In this document: positions 18,710-28,257 of the stretch, one piece after another
Numbering within the stretch: position 1 is the stretch's first letter
Layout of the letters: each line of letters opens with the position of its first letter
From: Paenibacillus albus
GTDB taxonomy: Bacteria; Bacillota; Bacilli; Paenibacillales; Paenibacillaceae
NCBI RefSeq assembly: GCF_003952225.1
Contig: NZ_CP034437.1
Location: 3,401,001-3,465,000 of the forward strand
Direction of reading: 5' to 3'
DNA length: 64,000 bases
Notes under the pieces: model-generated
Databases searched by the model: none
What the model saw: the letters and a program-made list of their open reading frames with translations, nothing else
Told to the model about the DNA's origin: nothing
Made by a program: the position numbers and the translations under genes

Positions 18710-18892
18710 CGTCAGCTCCCCCTCTATATGCTCTTTATACGTACTATGACGGAATTGGACTGTATTTGTTGCAGAAGTTCGAGGATCGAATCATGAGGAA
18801 AGCAACAGGGCCATATAGTGGAGAGTAGGACAGCTTATTGCTGATAAACAAGCAACTAGCTTTAGCTCCTGAGCAGGGAGGAATGAATAACG

Positions 18893-21118
18893 ATGCAGCA
18901 GGAAGAGCAAAGCGACGGTGTATTGGATTTGCATATTCAAGGCATGAGCTGCACCGCTTGCGCGACCCGAATTGAACGTGCAGTCGGCAAGCTATCCGGC
19001 GTGACGGCCGTCTCGGTTCATTATGCAGCCAAATCAGCCTATGTCGCGTATACGCCTGGAAGTATCTTGCCTTCAGCCATTATGGATCGGATTGAGAAGA
19101 TCGGCTTCCATGCTACTCTGCACGGGAAGGACGGGAGCGGGTCCTCGGAGACGGATGCACTGCGCCTGCGGGTATTCGCGGCGATTATGTTGACGCTGCC
19201 GCTGCTATGGACGATGGCGCATCATTATAGCTGGACGAAGGGTATCCCTGTGCCGTTATTTATTCAAGAGCCGCTGCTGCAGTTCTTGCTAGCGGCGATT
19301 GTGCAGTTCTTCATCGGCATGCCGTTCTACTTCGGAGCGTTCTATGCACTGCGCGAGAGGACCGCAAATATGGATGTGCTGGTCGCCATCGGGACATCAG
19401 CTGCATTCGTGTACAGCTTTATCGCGATGATGACGGGCGGTTCGCTGTACTTCGAGACCTCAGCCGTCGTCATTACGGCGGTGCTCGGAGGCAAGCTGCT
19501 GGAAGCAACGGCATCGGAGCGGGTGATTCAGGAAAATGACAGTTTCGGCGCATTGGAGGCCAAAGAAGCAGTCGTCGTTCGTGCGGGCCGAAGAGAGCGG
19601 ACGCCGCTTGCACGAATCAGGACCAACGACCATATCATCGCGGCAGTGAATGAGCCGATTCCGGCAGACGGCATCATCGTGGAAGGTCAATCGGCCATCG
19701 ATGAATCTTTCCTGACCGGCGAGAGCGCGCTCGTGACGCGCACGGTCGGCGATCGCGTCTACGCTGGAACAATCGTGCGCGGCGCAGAGCTGAGGCTTCA
19801 AGTAACGGCGATTGGTCAGCAAACGATGCTCAGCCGAATCGCGGCGCTGACTCGGCAAGCGCAAGCGACCAAATCGTCTATCGGACGAAGAGTAGACCAG
19901 ATGGCGGCAATCTTCGTACCAGTCATGATGGTGCTATCACTGGGTACGCTGCTTTTATGGCTATTATGGCTTGAGCCTGGCAAATGGAGTACGGCCTCGA
20001 TTCATGCGCTCGCAGTGCTGCTCGCGGCATGCCCGTGTGCGCTAGGGCTAGCTGCGCCGATCTCGCTTGTCATTGCGACGGGGAAACTCGCAAGAAGAGG
20101 CATCGTGCTCAAGGAAGCTGGCGCGCTCGAGCGGCTCGCCCAGCTGAATACCATCGTGCTCGACAAGACCGGCACACTTACGGAAGGCAAGCCGGCTTTA
20201 ACGGAGATTTATTCGCTTAGCGGCGAACCGAGTGCCCTTCTTCGATTGGCGGCATCTGCCGAAGCGAGTTCACCTCATCCATTTGCCTCAGCGATCGTTG
20301 CTGCAGCAAGACGAGCTGGTATGATAACGCCGGAGTGCTCGGCGTTTGAAGCTTTTCCTGGCAAAGGGGTCGAAGCGAATGTAGAAGGCAAACGAATTGA
20401 AATTGGCAATGCGGTGTTTGCTGCCGAACGGTCTTGGAAAATGAGCCGTGTCATGCAAGGCTTCATTACGCGGAAAGAAGCTTCGGGAGAGACGGTTATC
20501 TATGTCGCGATAAATGGGGCATGTGCAGGCATGTTCGCTTTTGCCGATCAAGTGAAACGATCCTCCGCGGAGGCTGTTCAAATGCTAAACGGTGAGGGCT
20601 TGATGGTGCTGCTCGCAACCGGTGATCATATTGCATCAGCGAATAATGTTGCGGACCAGATCGGAATTGCGAGCGTCCATGCGTCGATGCTCCCTGAGCA
20701 TAAAGCAGCACTCATCCGCGAGCTGCAGGATAAGGGGTATGTCGTAGCTATGGCGGGCGATGGCTGGAACGATGCGCCTGCCCTCGCGGCAGCTGATGTC
20801 GGAATCGCGATGGGCGGGGGAACGGAAGCAGCCCTCCATGCCGGTCATATGACGCTGCTGCGCGCAAGACTGACAGGCATCTACGAAGCGCTTGTTATCA
20901 GCCGCCTAACCGTTCGTAATATTCGACAGAATCTCGGCTTTGCGTTCGTTTACAACTCCATCATCATCCCTTTTGCAGCTGTAGGAGGCATTGAGCCGTG
21001 GATGGCAGGGACCGCGATGGCGCTAAGCTCCGTGTCGGTTGTCGGCAACGCGCTCCGCTTGAATGGGCAGATGACGCGGGCGCTCGGGAAGAGGAGGTAC
21101 GGTGTAGACAACCTATAG
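18893..21118 (+). CDS. copA: Copper-translocating P-type ATPase
   Basis: 741-aa P1B-type ATPase that exports monovalent copper. One N-terminal HMA domain with MSCTACA (cysteines near 20 and 23). Then eight-helix topology with TGES in the actuator (about 274), CPCALGLAAP in the metal-binding helix (about 380), DKTGTLTEGKP phosphorylation site (about 424), SPHP in the N-domain and GDGWNDAPAL hinge (about 622). CPC identifies copper/silver type. No csoR or copZ gene lies next to it, so regulation is not apparent here. GGGAGG precedes the ATG. Confidence 0.93.
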   Translation: MQQEEQSDGVLDLHIQGMSCTACATRIERAVGKLSGVTAVSVHYAAKSAYVAYTPGSILPSAIMDRIEKIGFHATLHGKDGSGSSETDALRLRVFAAIMLTLPLLWTMAHHYSWTKGIPVPLFIQEPLLQFLLAAIVQFFIGMPFYFGAFYALRERTANMDVLVAIGTSAAFVYSFIAMMTGGSLYFETSAVVITAVLGGKLLEATASERVIQENDSFGALEAKEAVVVRAGRRERTPLARIRTNDHIIAAVNEPIPADGIIVEGQSAIDESFLTGESALVTRTVGDRVYAGTIVRGAELRLQVTAIGQQTMLSRIAALTRQAQATKSSIGRRVDQMAAIFVPVMMVLSLGTLLLWLLWLEPGKWSTASIHALAVLLAACPCALGLAAPISLVIATGKLARRGIVLKEAGALERLAQLNTIVLDKTGTLTEGKPALTEIYSLSGEPSALLRLAASAEASSPHPFASAIVAAARRAGMITPECSAFEAFPGKGVEANVEGKRIEIGNAVFAAERSWKMSRVMQGFITRKEASGETVIYVAINGACAGMFAFADQVKRSSAEAVQMLNGEGLMVLLATGDHIASANNVADQIGIASVHASMLPEHKAALIRELQDKGYVVAMAGDGWNDAPALAAADVGIAMGGGTEAALHAGHMTLLRARLTGIYEALVISRLTVRNIRQNLGFAFVYNSIIIPFAAVGGIEPWMAGTAMALSSVSVVGNALRLNGQMTRALGKRRYGVDNL

Positions 21119-21164
21119 ACGGCAATGGTATATTTACTCAAGCACAATTGAATAGTACGCGTAT

Positions 21165-21385
21165 AACAGGTGCTTGGAGGATGAAATATTCTCTTAGCTT
21201 AATAGGGAAGTCCGGTGAAAAACCGGCACGGACCCGCCACTGTAAGGAGCGCAGGTTGCAGCCAGAACTATTAATCAACACACGGGCTTGCAATCGGCAC
21301 TGTATTCACACTTGTCACTGATCGGCTGCCAGCCGCACGGGAAGACGTGGATAACAGATGCTCCAAGTCAGGAGACCTGCCTGTT
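21165..21385 (+). ncRNA. Cobalamin (B12) riboswitch aptamer
   Basis: Contains GGGAAGTCCGGTG...CCGGCACGGACCCGCCACTGTAA (21205-21245) and the B12-box region AGTCAGGAGACCTGCC (21366-21381). The terminal helix P1 pairs AACAGG (21165-21170) with CCTGTT (21380-21385). It lies upstream of cobalamin uptake and salvage genes, so it should repress them when adenosylcobalamin is bound. Confidence 0.95.
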
Positions 21386-21528
21386 TCGTAAACTTGCGCT
21401 GCCTACGTGGATTTAGGCAGGTGTTAGAGATTGGCCAGGACACGACACGATTATCGTCATCGCTTGCTTGCATCTTCGCAGCTTGCATGTGGCGCAGCCG
21501 TGTACCTTGCCGCTGCTTAATTAAACAT

Positions 21529-21568
21529 GAGCATTTCTGACATCTGTCTGTCGGGAATGCTCTTTTTT
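21529..21568 (+). terminator. Terminator of the B12 riboswitch expression platform
   Basis: 14-bp stem GAGCATTTCTGACA / TGTCGGGAATGCTC with a 6-nt loop and TTTTTT, about 140 nt after the aptamer and 55 bp before the first uptake gene. Confidence 0.85.
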
Positions 21569-21623
21569 GCATGCCCCGTGACGGTAAAGAAGGATTGTCT
21601 ATAGGAATGGGAGAGAACGGGGA

Positions 21624-22682
21624 ATGAGAATGAAACAAACGATGCGATCAAGATTGACACTAGCGCTGATGGTGATGCTGCTCGTCTTCATAACGGCAGC
21701 TTGCGGTTCGGCAACGAATTCAAATTCGAATGCAAATACGAATACGAATACGGAAGTTAAAGGCGGGAACAACGCGGCATCCAGCAATACGGATTCTGCA
21801 CAAGCCGGCCAGAATGATACAAAGAACAATGCAGGTGATAGCGCGAGCACGGCAGCGACAGTATATCCGCTGACTGTGAAGGACGTAACCGGCAAGGAGC
21901 TAACATTCCAGAAAGCGCCGGAGCGTATCATTACGCTGCTGCCGAGCGAGACGGAGATTGTCTATGCCATCGGAGCGGGTACAGCGCTGGTCGGCGTGGA
22001 CGATTACTCCAACTATCCGAAGGAAGCAGCAGCAATCACCAAGATTGGCAGCATGGATGCTGACATCGAGAAGATAGTTTCTCTCAAGCCGGAGCTTGTG
22101 CTGGCATCGTACACGATGGGGCAAGCGGTCGTTGATAAGCTGCGGTCGCTCGGCATTCAAGTGTATGCAACCGATCCGAAGAACTACGATGGCGTCATGG
22201 ACAAAATCAAACAAATCGGAGCGATCCTGAACAAATCGACAGAGGCGGAAGCCGTTACGGCACATATGGCCGATGTACGCGAGCAGGTTGTTAATGCCGT
22301 TAAGGATGCGCCGAAGCCAAATGTTTATTTAGAGTTTTCCCCAGGCTGGACGGTAGGAAAAGGCGAGTTTCTGGATGAGCTCATTACGCTTGCAGGCGGC
22401 ACGAACATAGCGACGAACGCAGGCTGGTATGAGATTGACCCTGAAGCGGTTGTAAAATCGAATCCAGAAGATATTATTTATGCTTCGATGACGCTGAAGG
22501 AAGGCGAGAAGAATCCGATTCTGACGGCAATCGAGACTCGTCCTGGCTGGAACACAATTAATGCCATTAAGAATAAGCAAGTGTTCGAAGTGGACCAAGA
22601 TCCGCTCACTCGCGTAGGCCCGCGCCTTGCGGAAGGGCTTCTGGAAGTAGCGAAGAAGCTGCATCCGGATCTGATTCACTAA
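21624..22682 (+). CDS. btuF: Cobalamin ABC transporter, substrate-binding lipoprotein
   Basis: 352-aa lipoprotein: signal with ITAACG lipobox (cysteine near 28), an Asn/Thr/Ser-rich linker (about 30-75), then a periplasmic-binding fold of the BtuF/FhuD type (APERIITLLPSETEIVYAIGAG; VDDYSNYP). It catches corrinoids for the BtuCD permease. Directly behind the B12 riboswitch and terminator. Two close ATG codons (21624, 21630) could serve as start. btuC begins 1 bp after the stop. Confidence 0.9.
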   Translation: MRMKQTMRSRLTLALMVMLLVFITAACGSATNSNSNANTNTNTEVKGGNNAASSNTDSAQAGQNDTKNNAGDSASTAATVYPLTVKDVTGKELTFQKAPERIITLLPSETEIVYAIGAGTALVGVDDYSNYPKEAAAITKIGSMDADIEKIVSLKPELVLASYTMGQAVVDKLRSLGIQVYATDPKNYDGVMDKIKQIGAILNKSTEAEAVTAHMADVREQVVNAVKDAPKPNVYLEFSPGWTVGKGEFLDELITLAGGTNIATNAGWYEIDPEAVVKSNPEDIIYASMTLKEGEKNPILTAIETRPGWNTINAIKNKQVFEVDQDPLTRVGPRLAEGLLEVAKKLHPDLIH

Positions 22683-22683
22683 G

Positions 22684-23727
22684 ATGCGTGCGAAGCTAGC
22701 AATTTATGGAGGAGCAGCGATGCTCCTCTTAGCTGTATCTATCGTCGTCAGCTTGTCGATCGGTTCATCGGGCTTGCCGCTCGCTGATGTATGGGGCATC
22801 CTCATCCACCAGCTGCCCTGGATGTCTGATCCAAGCACTCATTGGGATGCTAGCGAAATCGCCATTGTGACGCAGCTTCGGCTGTCTCGTATTCTGCTCT
22901 CCGTATTCGTCGGGGCCTGCTTGGCGCTCGCCGGAAGCGGTTTCCAAGGCGTCCTGCGCAATCCGCTTGCGGATCCGTTTACGCTTGGAGTTGCATCGGG
23001 CTGCTCGGTCGGCGCCGCTTTTATGATTGTTTTTGGCTATACGGCTTGGCTTGGGTTATGGAGCGTACCGCTTGTTGCGTTCGGAACAGGGATGGTTACG
23101 CTCGTACTCGTCTTCTCGTTATCCCGGGCACGCGGCACGATGAATGTGGAATCGCTCATTCTGTCAGGCGTCATCGTTCAAGCGTTTCTCGGTGCATTCG
23201 TTTCATTCATGGTCTCCATGTCGCAGGGCGTAGTGAATGAAGTGATGTTCTGGCTGATGGGCAGCTTGAGCACGCGCAGCTGGGAGCATGTGAAGCTAAT
23301 TATGCCTTTTGCCATCATCGGACTGCCTCTCATGTTCCGCTACTCGCAGCATTTGAATCTATTCGTGATGGGCGAGCGACATGCAGCACACCTTGGCGTG
23401 AACGTTGAACGGACTAAGCTGGTCGTGCTTATTCTCTCAACGCTGCTGACTGCGGTTGCCGTATCCATCGCCGGTGTAGTCGGCTTCGTCGGGCTTGTCG
23501 TACCACACTTGATTAGATTGCTAGTCGGGCCGGATTATCGCATTATCGTGCCCCTCTCCGCAGTAGGCGGAGGCATTTATCTGTTATGGGCGGACACGCT
23601 CGCTCGGACGGCTCTGAGCCCGAAAGAAATATCGCTTGGCGTCGTTACGGCGATCATTGGGGCACCTTTCTTCGCTTATCTGCTCTACAGGCGCAAAGTG
23701 CTGCAGGCGGGAGGGAGCTCGACATGA
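22684..23727 (+). CDS. btuC: Cobalamin ABC transporter permease (FecCD family)
   Basis: 347-aa multi-span permease of the FecCD/BtuC family. Family motifs: LRLSRILLSVFVGACLALAG near residue 65, GFQGVLRNPLADPFTLGVASG, and VGFVGLVVPHLIRLLVGPD near the C-terminus. Its stop overlaps the btuD start in ATGA. The riboswitch and neighbours make corrinoid the likely substrate rather than iron-siderophore. Confidence 0.92.
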   Translation: MRAKLAIYGGAAMLLLAVSIVVSLSIGSSGLPLADVWGILIHQLPWMSDPSTHWDASEIAIVTQLRLSRILLSVFVGACLALAGSGFQGVLRNPLADPFTLGVASGCSVGAAFMIVFGYTAWLGLWSVPLVAFGTGMVTLVLVFSLSRARGTMNVESLILSGVIVQAFLGAFVSFMVSMSQGVVNEVMFWLMGSLSTRSWEHVKLIMPFAIIGLPLMFRYSQHLNLFVMGERHAAHLGVNVERTKLVVLILSTLLTAVAVSIAGVVGFVGLVVPHLIRLLVGPDYRIIVPLSAVGGGIYLLWADTLARTALSPKEISLGVVTAIIGAPFFAYLLYRRKVLQAGGSST

Positions 23728-24518
23728 TGATTGTAGAACAAGTATCCAAGCGAATCGGAACACGTAACCTCGTGCAGGAAATAAGCTTCAACGTGGAGAA
23801 GGGCCGGATGTATGGCATAATTGGACCGAACGGCGCCGGCAAAACAACGCTTCTACAGCTGCTCTCCGGAATGGAGGCACCGACGAGCGGCGAAGTTCTG
23901 CTGCAAGGACAAGCGATTGCTTCCATTAAGCGCAAAGAGTTGGCGAAGCGGGTAGCTGTCCTCCAGCAGGGCGGCATTCCGGCTGCTGCTTTCACGGTTC
24001 GCGAGGTTGTGCAGATGGGGCGTTTTCCTTTTCAAAATTGGCTAGGCGAAGAGCGCTCGGACAGCGAGCAGCTCATTCATGATGCGATTGAAACGATGGG
24101 CCTTACTGCGATTGCGCATCGACAAGTGGATCAGCTTAGCGGCGGAGAACGGCAGCGGGTCGCGCTCGCGAAGGTGATGGTTCAAGAGCCGGAGCTGCTG
24201 CTGCTGGATGAACCGACAACTTACCTAGATATCGGCTACCAGGTGCAACTGCTCGATACGGTAAAAAGATGGCAGCAGGATCGGCAGTTGACCGTCATTG
24301 CGGTGCTGCATGATTTGAACTTGGCGGCGCATTATTGCGATGAGCTGCTCGTGCTGCATGAAGGGAGGATGGCTGCATATGGGCCGCCTTCAGGGATTAT
24401 GAAGCCGGAGCTGATCTTGGGTGTATTCGGCGCGAAGGCCGTCATTCTGCCTCACCCGGAAACAGGCGTGCCGCAGCTGCTGCTCGCGCCTTCCGTGCCG
24501 CCGAGCGAGATACGATAA
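23724..24518 (+). CDS. btuD: Cobalamin ABC transporter ATP-binding protein
   Basis: 264-aa ATPase. Walker A GPNGAGKTT (about residues 36-44), signature LSGGERQRVALAK (about 139), Walker B LLLLDEPTTYLD and the H-loop VLHDLNLA. ATG 23724 overlaps the btuC stop by 4 bp; sequence further upstream in this frame is out-of-frame btuC. Supplies energy to the BtuC permease. cobT follows without a gap. Confidence 0.92.
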   Translation: MMIVEQVSKRIGTRNLVQEISFNVEKGRMYGIIGPNGAGKTTLLQLLSGMEAPTSGEVLLQGQAIASIKRKELAKRVAVLQQGGIPAAAFTVREVVQMGRFPFQNWLGEERSDSEQLIHDAIETMGLTAIAHRQVDQLSGGERQRVALAKVMVQEPELLLLDEPTTYLDIGYQVQLLDTVKRWQQDRQLTVIAVLHDLNLAAHYCDELLVLHEGRMAAYGPPSGIMKPELILGVFGAKAVILPHPETGVPQLLLAPSVPPSEIR

Positions 24519-24536
24519 ATGGAGAGGAAGATAGTG

Positions 24537-25616
24537 ATGTCACAATCCGAACGTGAACTTGAACTTGAACAACAGCTACAAGAGGTTGCTTCACGAATTA
24601 CGCCGTTATTCACAGAAAGCATTGAGGCAGCTGAAAAGCACCTGAACAGCTTAACGAAGCCGCCAGGCAGCTTGGGGAAGCTGGAAGAGATTGCCCGGCA
24701 GCTTGCCGGCATTACCGGAGAGATCGCGCCTGATCTAGCTAAGCGCGCTGTCATCGTAATGGCAGGCGACCACGGGGTATGCGAAGAAGGAATCAGCGCT
24801 TTTCCAGCTGAGGTCACGCCGCAGATGGTGATGAATTTCTTGACCGGAGGAGCTGCAGTCAATGTACTCGCTAGAGGTGCAGGCGCAGACGTGTTCTGTG
24901 TGGACATGGGCGTCAATGCGGATCTCACCTATGATTCACTGATCAGCTGCAAGACTCGTAAAGGAACAGCTAATATGACGAAGGAAGCAGCGATGGCTCG
25001 CCAAGAAGCGCTCGCAGCAATTATTGACGGGTATGAGCTTACGGAGAAACTGGCTCGCGACGGATATCGCATGTTTGCTACAGGCGAGATGGGAATCGGC
25101 AATACGACGGCGAGTGCCGCGCTCTGTGCGGTTCTTGGCGCAATGACGCCGGATGAAGCAGTCGGACTCGGTACGGGCATCAATGAAGAGCGCCGCAAGC
25201 ATAAGGTCGATGTTGTATGCCGGGCAATCGCATGCAATGTGCCTAACGCGAATGATCCGCTTGACGTGCTTGCCAAAGTAGGCGGCCTCGAGATTGCCGG
25301 ACTCGTAGGCGTTATTCTCGGCGCGGCTGCGAACCGCTGTCTGGTTGTCATTGATGGGTTTATTTCTTCGGCCGCTGCTCTCGTTGCGGCTTCCATCGTT
25401 CCGCAGGCAACGGCTTATATGCTCGGCTCTCATCTATCACAGGAGCAAGGTCATCGGAAGCTTCTGCAAACAATCGGCTTGTCGCCGATGCTTCAATTGG
25501 ATATGCGGCTCGGAGAAGGGACTGGCGCCGTTCTTGGATTCCACATCATCGATGCTGCGGTTCGGATTATGCGGGAGATGGCAACGTTCGAAAGCGCCGG
25601 GGTGTCGCGCGGTTAG
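24537..25616 (+). CDS. cobT: Nicotinate-nucleotide--dimethylbenzimidazole phosphoribosyltransferase
   Basis: 359-aa CobT, which makes alpha-ribazole phosphate from NaMN and DMB for the lower ligand of B12. Motifs: LTKPPGSLGKLEEIARQLAG (about 33-52), VMAGDHGVCEEGISA and GEMGIGNTTASAAL. The start is taken at ATG 24537 behind GAGAGGAAG; the ATG at 24519, abutting the btuD stop, precedes that site. The catalytic glutamate of the family lies near the C-terminus (RLGEGTGA). Confidence 0.94.
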   Translation: MSQSERELELEQQLQEVASRITPLFTESIEAAEKHLNSLTKPPGSLGKLEEIARQLAGITGEIAPDLAKRAVIVMAGDHGVCEEGISAFPAEVTPQMVMNFLTGGAAVNVLARGAGADVFCVDMGVNADLTYDSLISCKTRKGTANMTKEAAMARQEALAAIIDGYELTEKLARDGYRMFATGEMGIGNTTASAALCAVLGAMTPDEAVGLGTGINEERRKHKVDVVCRAIACNVPNANDPLDVLAKVGGLEIAGLVGVILGAAANRCLVVIDGFISSAAALVAASIVPQATAYMLGSHLSQEQGHRKLLQTIGLSPMLQLDMRLGEGTGAVLGFHIIDAAVRIMREMATFESAGVSRG

Positions 25617-25641
25617 CATAAAAAGGAAAGGGTGAGCGCTA

Positions 25642-26235
25642 GTGGCGATATTCATAACCGGAGGAGCGCGCAGCGGGAAGAGCGGCTTTGCGGAAGCGTA
25701 TGCGATGAAGCTTGCGAAGCAGGGCATCTATATTGCCACTTCGCAGAGCTGGGGAGATGAGGAGATGATTGCTCGCACGGCGCATCATCAGCGTACGCGT
25801 GAGCAATCCGGATACGAATGGCAGACCATTGAGGAGCCTTATGCGCTTACCGATCTGCTTGGACAGCTTGAGCGTGAAGGTGCAGGTGACGGGAGAGAGC
25901 GCAAAGCGGTGCTCATCGACTGCTTGACGTTGTGGCTGACGAATTGGATGCTTAGGCTCGATGAAGAAGAAAGCGAGCAAGCGCTGCGAGATTCCAAGCT
26001 GCATACGGTTATCGACCAGCTTGTAGACGCAGTCGCCGCCTATACGGGGCCGCTGCTGCTCGTAACCAATGAAGTGGGCAGCGGCATCGTGCCTGCCTAT
26101 CCTCTCGGTCGAAGATTCCGAGATGAAGCGGGAAGGATGAACCGCAAACTGGCCGTGTGCTGTGAGCAAGCGTTGCTTGTCGTGGCAGGCATTCCGCTTG
26201 ACTTGAAGGCGCATGCTTTTCACATTGGAGAATAG
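25642..26235 (+). CDS. cobU: Adenosylcobinamide kinase/adenosylcobinamide-phosphate guanylyltransferase
   Basis: 197-aa bifunctional CobU that phosphorylates adenosylcobinamide and attaches GMP. P-loop GGARSGKSGFAE at residues 7-18, family motif LIDCLTLWLTNWML (about 92-105) and VTNEVGSGIVP (about 141). GTG start with AAAGGAAAGGGTGAG upstream. Lies between cobT and cobS, completing nucleotide-loop assembly. Confidence 0.94.
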   Translation: MAIFITGGARSGKSGFAEAYAMKLAKQGIYIATSQSWGDEEMIARTAHHQRTREQSGYEWQTIEEPYALTDLLGQLEREGAGDGRERKAVLIDCLTLWLTNWMLRLDEEESEQALRDSKLHTVIDQLVDAVAAYTGPLLLVTNEVGSGIVPAYPLGRRFRDEAGRMNRKLAVCCEQALLVVAGIPLDLKAHAFHIGE

Positions 26236-26277
26236 ATGTGTCCAGCAGAGTCGTAATTTATCCGAGGGAGGGACGGT

Positions 26278-27090
26278 ATGGCAGCAAAGTTCATGAAAGA
26301 TCAGCTTCAAGCTGCGGGAACAGCCTTTCAGCTGCTGACCCGAATTCCGATCCCAGTCGCACTCCCGTTCACTCCTCAGATACTTGCGCGTAGCGTCGCT
26401 TATTATCCGCTGGCTGGGCTTGTGATTGGCAGCATCGTAACCGTTATAGCATGGTTGCTCCATGGACTCGTGCCGAGCATGCCTGTGGCTGTTATCGTGT
26501 TGATCGTGATGACAGCGCTGAGCGGCGGCTTGCACGTGGACGGTTTCATGGATACCGCTGACGGTGTGCTGAGCAATCGCCCGCGCGAGCGAATGCTCGA
26601 AATCATGAAGGACAGCCGTGTCGGAGCGATGGGCGTGCTGGCGGCAGTGCTTCTGTTCTTGTTCAAATTCTCGGCTCTCTGCACGCTGCTTGCGGAGCAG
26701 CCTGATTGGGAGACAGTCGCACCGCTGCTTGCCCTTGCCTTCGGCTGGAGTCGGCTTTGGATCGTAGCCGCGATGGTGCTGTGGCCATTCGCCAGGCCGA
26801 ATGAAGGGATGGCGTCCTTGTTCAAGGAAGTTCGCCTGCGCCATGCTGCCGCTGCACTTGCTGTACAGTTGCTGCTCGTCTGCGGCGCTGTTGTTATTTT
26901 TGGATCGGTGGGGGCAGGTATTTGGCTAATGCTTCTTGTCCAAGCTGGTGTTATGGCTGTTCTGGGAAGCATCGTATGCAGCTGGCTGTACCGCAAGCTT
27001 GGCGGACTGACAGGCGATACCTATGGCGCGGTGAGCGAGATTATTGAGGCCGGGTTGATTTTTGCCGTGATGATGATGGTGGCGAGATAG
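26278..27090 (+). CDS. cobS: Adenosylcobinamide-GDP ribazoletransferase (cobalamin synthase)
   Basis: 270-aa integral membrane enzyme that joins adenosylcobinamide-GDP and alpha-ribazole. Motifs: FQLLTRIPIPV near the N-terminus, GGLHVDGFMDTADGVLS (about 82-98) and KDSRVGAMGVLAAVL. GAGGGAGGGACGGT lies before the ATG. Last gene of the riboswitch-led run; together with btuFCD, cobT and cobU it supports salvage of imported corrinoids, since no ring-synthesis genes are in the window. Confidence 0.94.
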   Translation: MAAKFMKDQLQAAGTAFQLLTRIPIPVALPFTPQILARSVAYYPLAGLVIGSIVTVIAWLLHGLVPSMPVAVIVLIVMTALSGGLHVDGFMDTADGVLSNRPRERMLEIMKDSRVGAMGVLAAVLLFLFKFSALCTLLAEQPDWETVAPLLALAFGWSRLWIVAAMVLWPFARPNEGMASLFKEVRLRHAAAALAVQLLLVCGAVVIFGSVGAGIWLMLLVQAGVMAVLGSIVCSWLYRKLGGLTGDTYGAVSEIIEAGLIFAVMMMVAR

Positions 27091-27124
27091 AGACAGAAGA
27101 GTAGAATTGAGGGGGCATCCCATT

Positions 27125-28212
27125 ATGCTGGAAACGAGCTTAACGCGCAAGCTGGGCATCAAGTATCCGATTATTCAAGCGCCAATGGCTGGCGGACCGA
27201 CGACGCCTGAGCTGGTGGCAGCTGTTTCGAATGCAGGCGGATTAGGCAGCATCGGAGCAGGCTACTTGGCGCCAGAGCAGATTCGCACTGCAATTCGCGA
27301 GATTCGGCAGCTGACTGACCGGCCTTTCTGCGTGAACTTATTTATACCCGAAGAGCCGGGTGCATCGGATGAGACGATTGCGAAAATGAACGAAGTGCTG
27401 AATGGTTATCGCGAGAAGCTCGGCATAGACGCTAACCCTGCAATTCCGAAGTATTCAGAGAGCTTCGAGGAGCAAGCGAGAGTTCTGCTAGAGGAGAATG
27501 TCCCCGTGTTTAGCTTCACCTTCGGCATTCCATCATCGGCTCTGTTGACGGAGATGCGACAGCAAGGGATTGTCCTCGTTGGAACGGCGACAACGGTAGA
27601 CGAAGCTGTGAGGCTGGAGTCGGCTGGTGTAGATGCGATCGCGGCACAAGGAAGCGAAGCAGGCGGACATCGCGGAACGTTCTTGAAGAAGGCGGAGGAT
27701 TCCTTAATCGGCACGATGGCGCTCGTTCCGCAGATCGTGGACCAAGTGTCAATTCCGGTCATTGCCTCAGGAGGGATTATGGATGGACGCGGACTGGTTG
27801 CGAGCCTTGCGCTGGGGGCTTCTGCTGTACAGATGGGAACTGCGTTCCTGGCGTGTACGGAGAGCGGCGCGCATGCTGCGTTCAAACGAAAGATTTTGAC
27901 AGAGAATGAAGATTCCACCGAGATTACATATGCTTACTCAGGAAAAGCCGCTCGAGGTATTCGAACGGAATTCATGCGTGAAATGGAAGGCTACAAGGGG
28001 AAATCCCAGCGTATCCGATACAGAATGCAATGACGAGAGACATTCGCGGGGCGGCTGCGCGAGCGAGCAATCCCGAATATATGTCGCTATGGGCAGGGCA
28101 AGGTCTGCGATTAGCGGCTGAGCGTACAGCTGCCGAGACCTTGGAAATGGTGATGAAGCAAGCCGAGGCGCTAGTTGGTTCGATGAGCAGGCTGGGCGGC
28201 GAACGGGAGTAG
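27125..28212 (+). pseudogene. Nitronate monooxygenase (2-nitropropane dioxygenase family), frameshifted
   Basis: FMN-dependent NMO. The first frame runs 27125-28033 (302 aa) with YPIIQAPMAGGPTTPELVAAV, GSEAGGHRG and VIASGGIMDGRGL. It leaves the family sequence after MREMEGYKGK. The family's C-terminus continues in another frame: EIPAYPIQNAMTRDIRG then EYMSLWAGQG, to 28212. A single extra base in the GGGG run near 27998-28001 would join them into about 362 aa, the usual length. This is either a true frameshift or an assembly error. The first frame keeps most of the FMN barrel. GAGGGGGC precedes the ATG. Confidence 0.85.
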
Positions 28213-28257
28213 CGTTGGACGATAATGTTGTGAAAGTCTAGCGGAGGCGGGGTTGAT

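Noticed and set aside
25639..26844. 401-codon open frame on the minus strand over cobU and cobS
   Set aside because: It lies opposite two well-recognised genes, has a His/Arg/Gln-rich low-complexity composition and no family features. It is a codon-bias shadow.
27990..28035. Programmed -1 frameshift in the nitronate monooxygenase gene
   Set aside because: The site AAG GGG AAA does not fit the X XXY YYZ slippery pattern, no downstream pseudoknot was evident, and the family is normally encoded in one frame.
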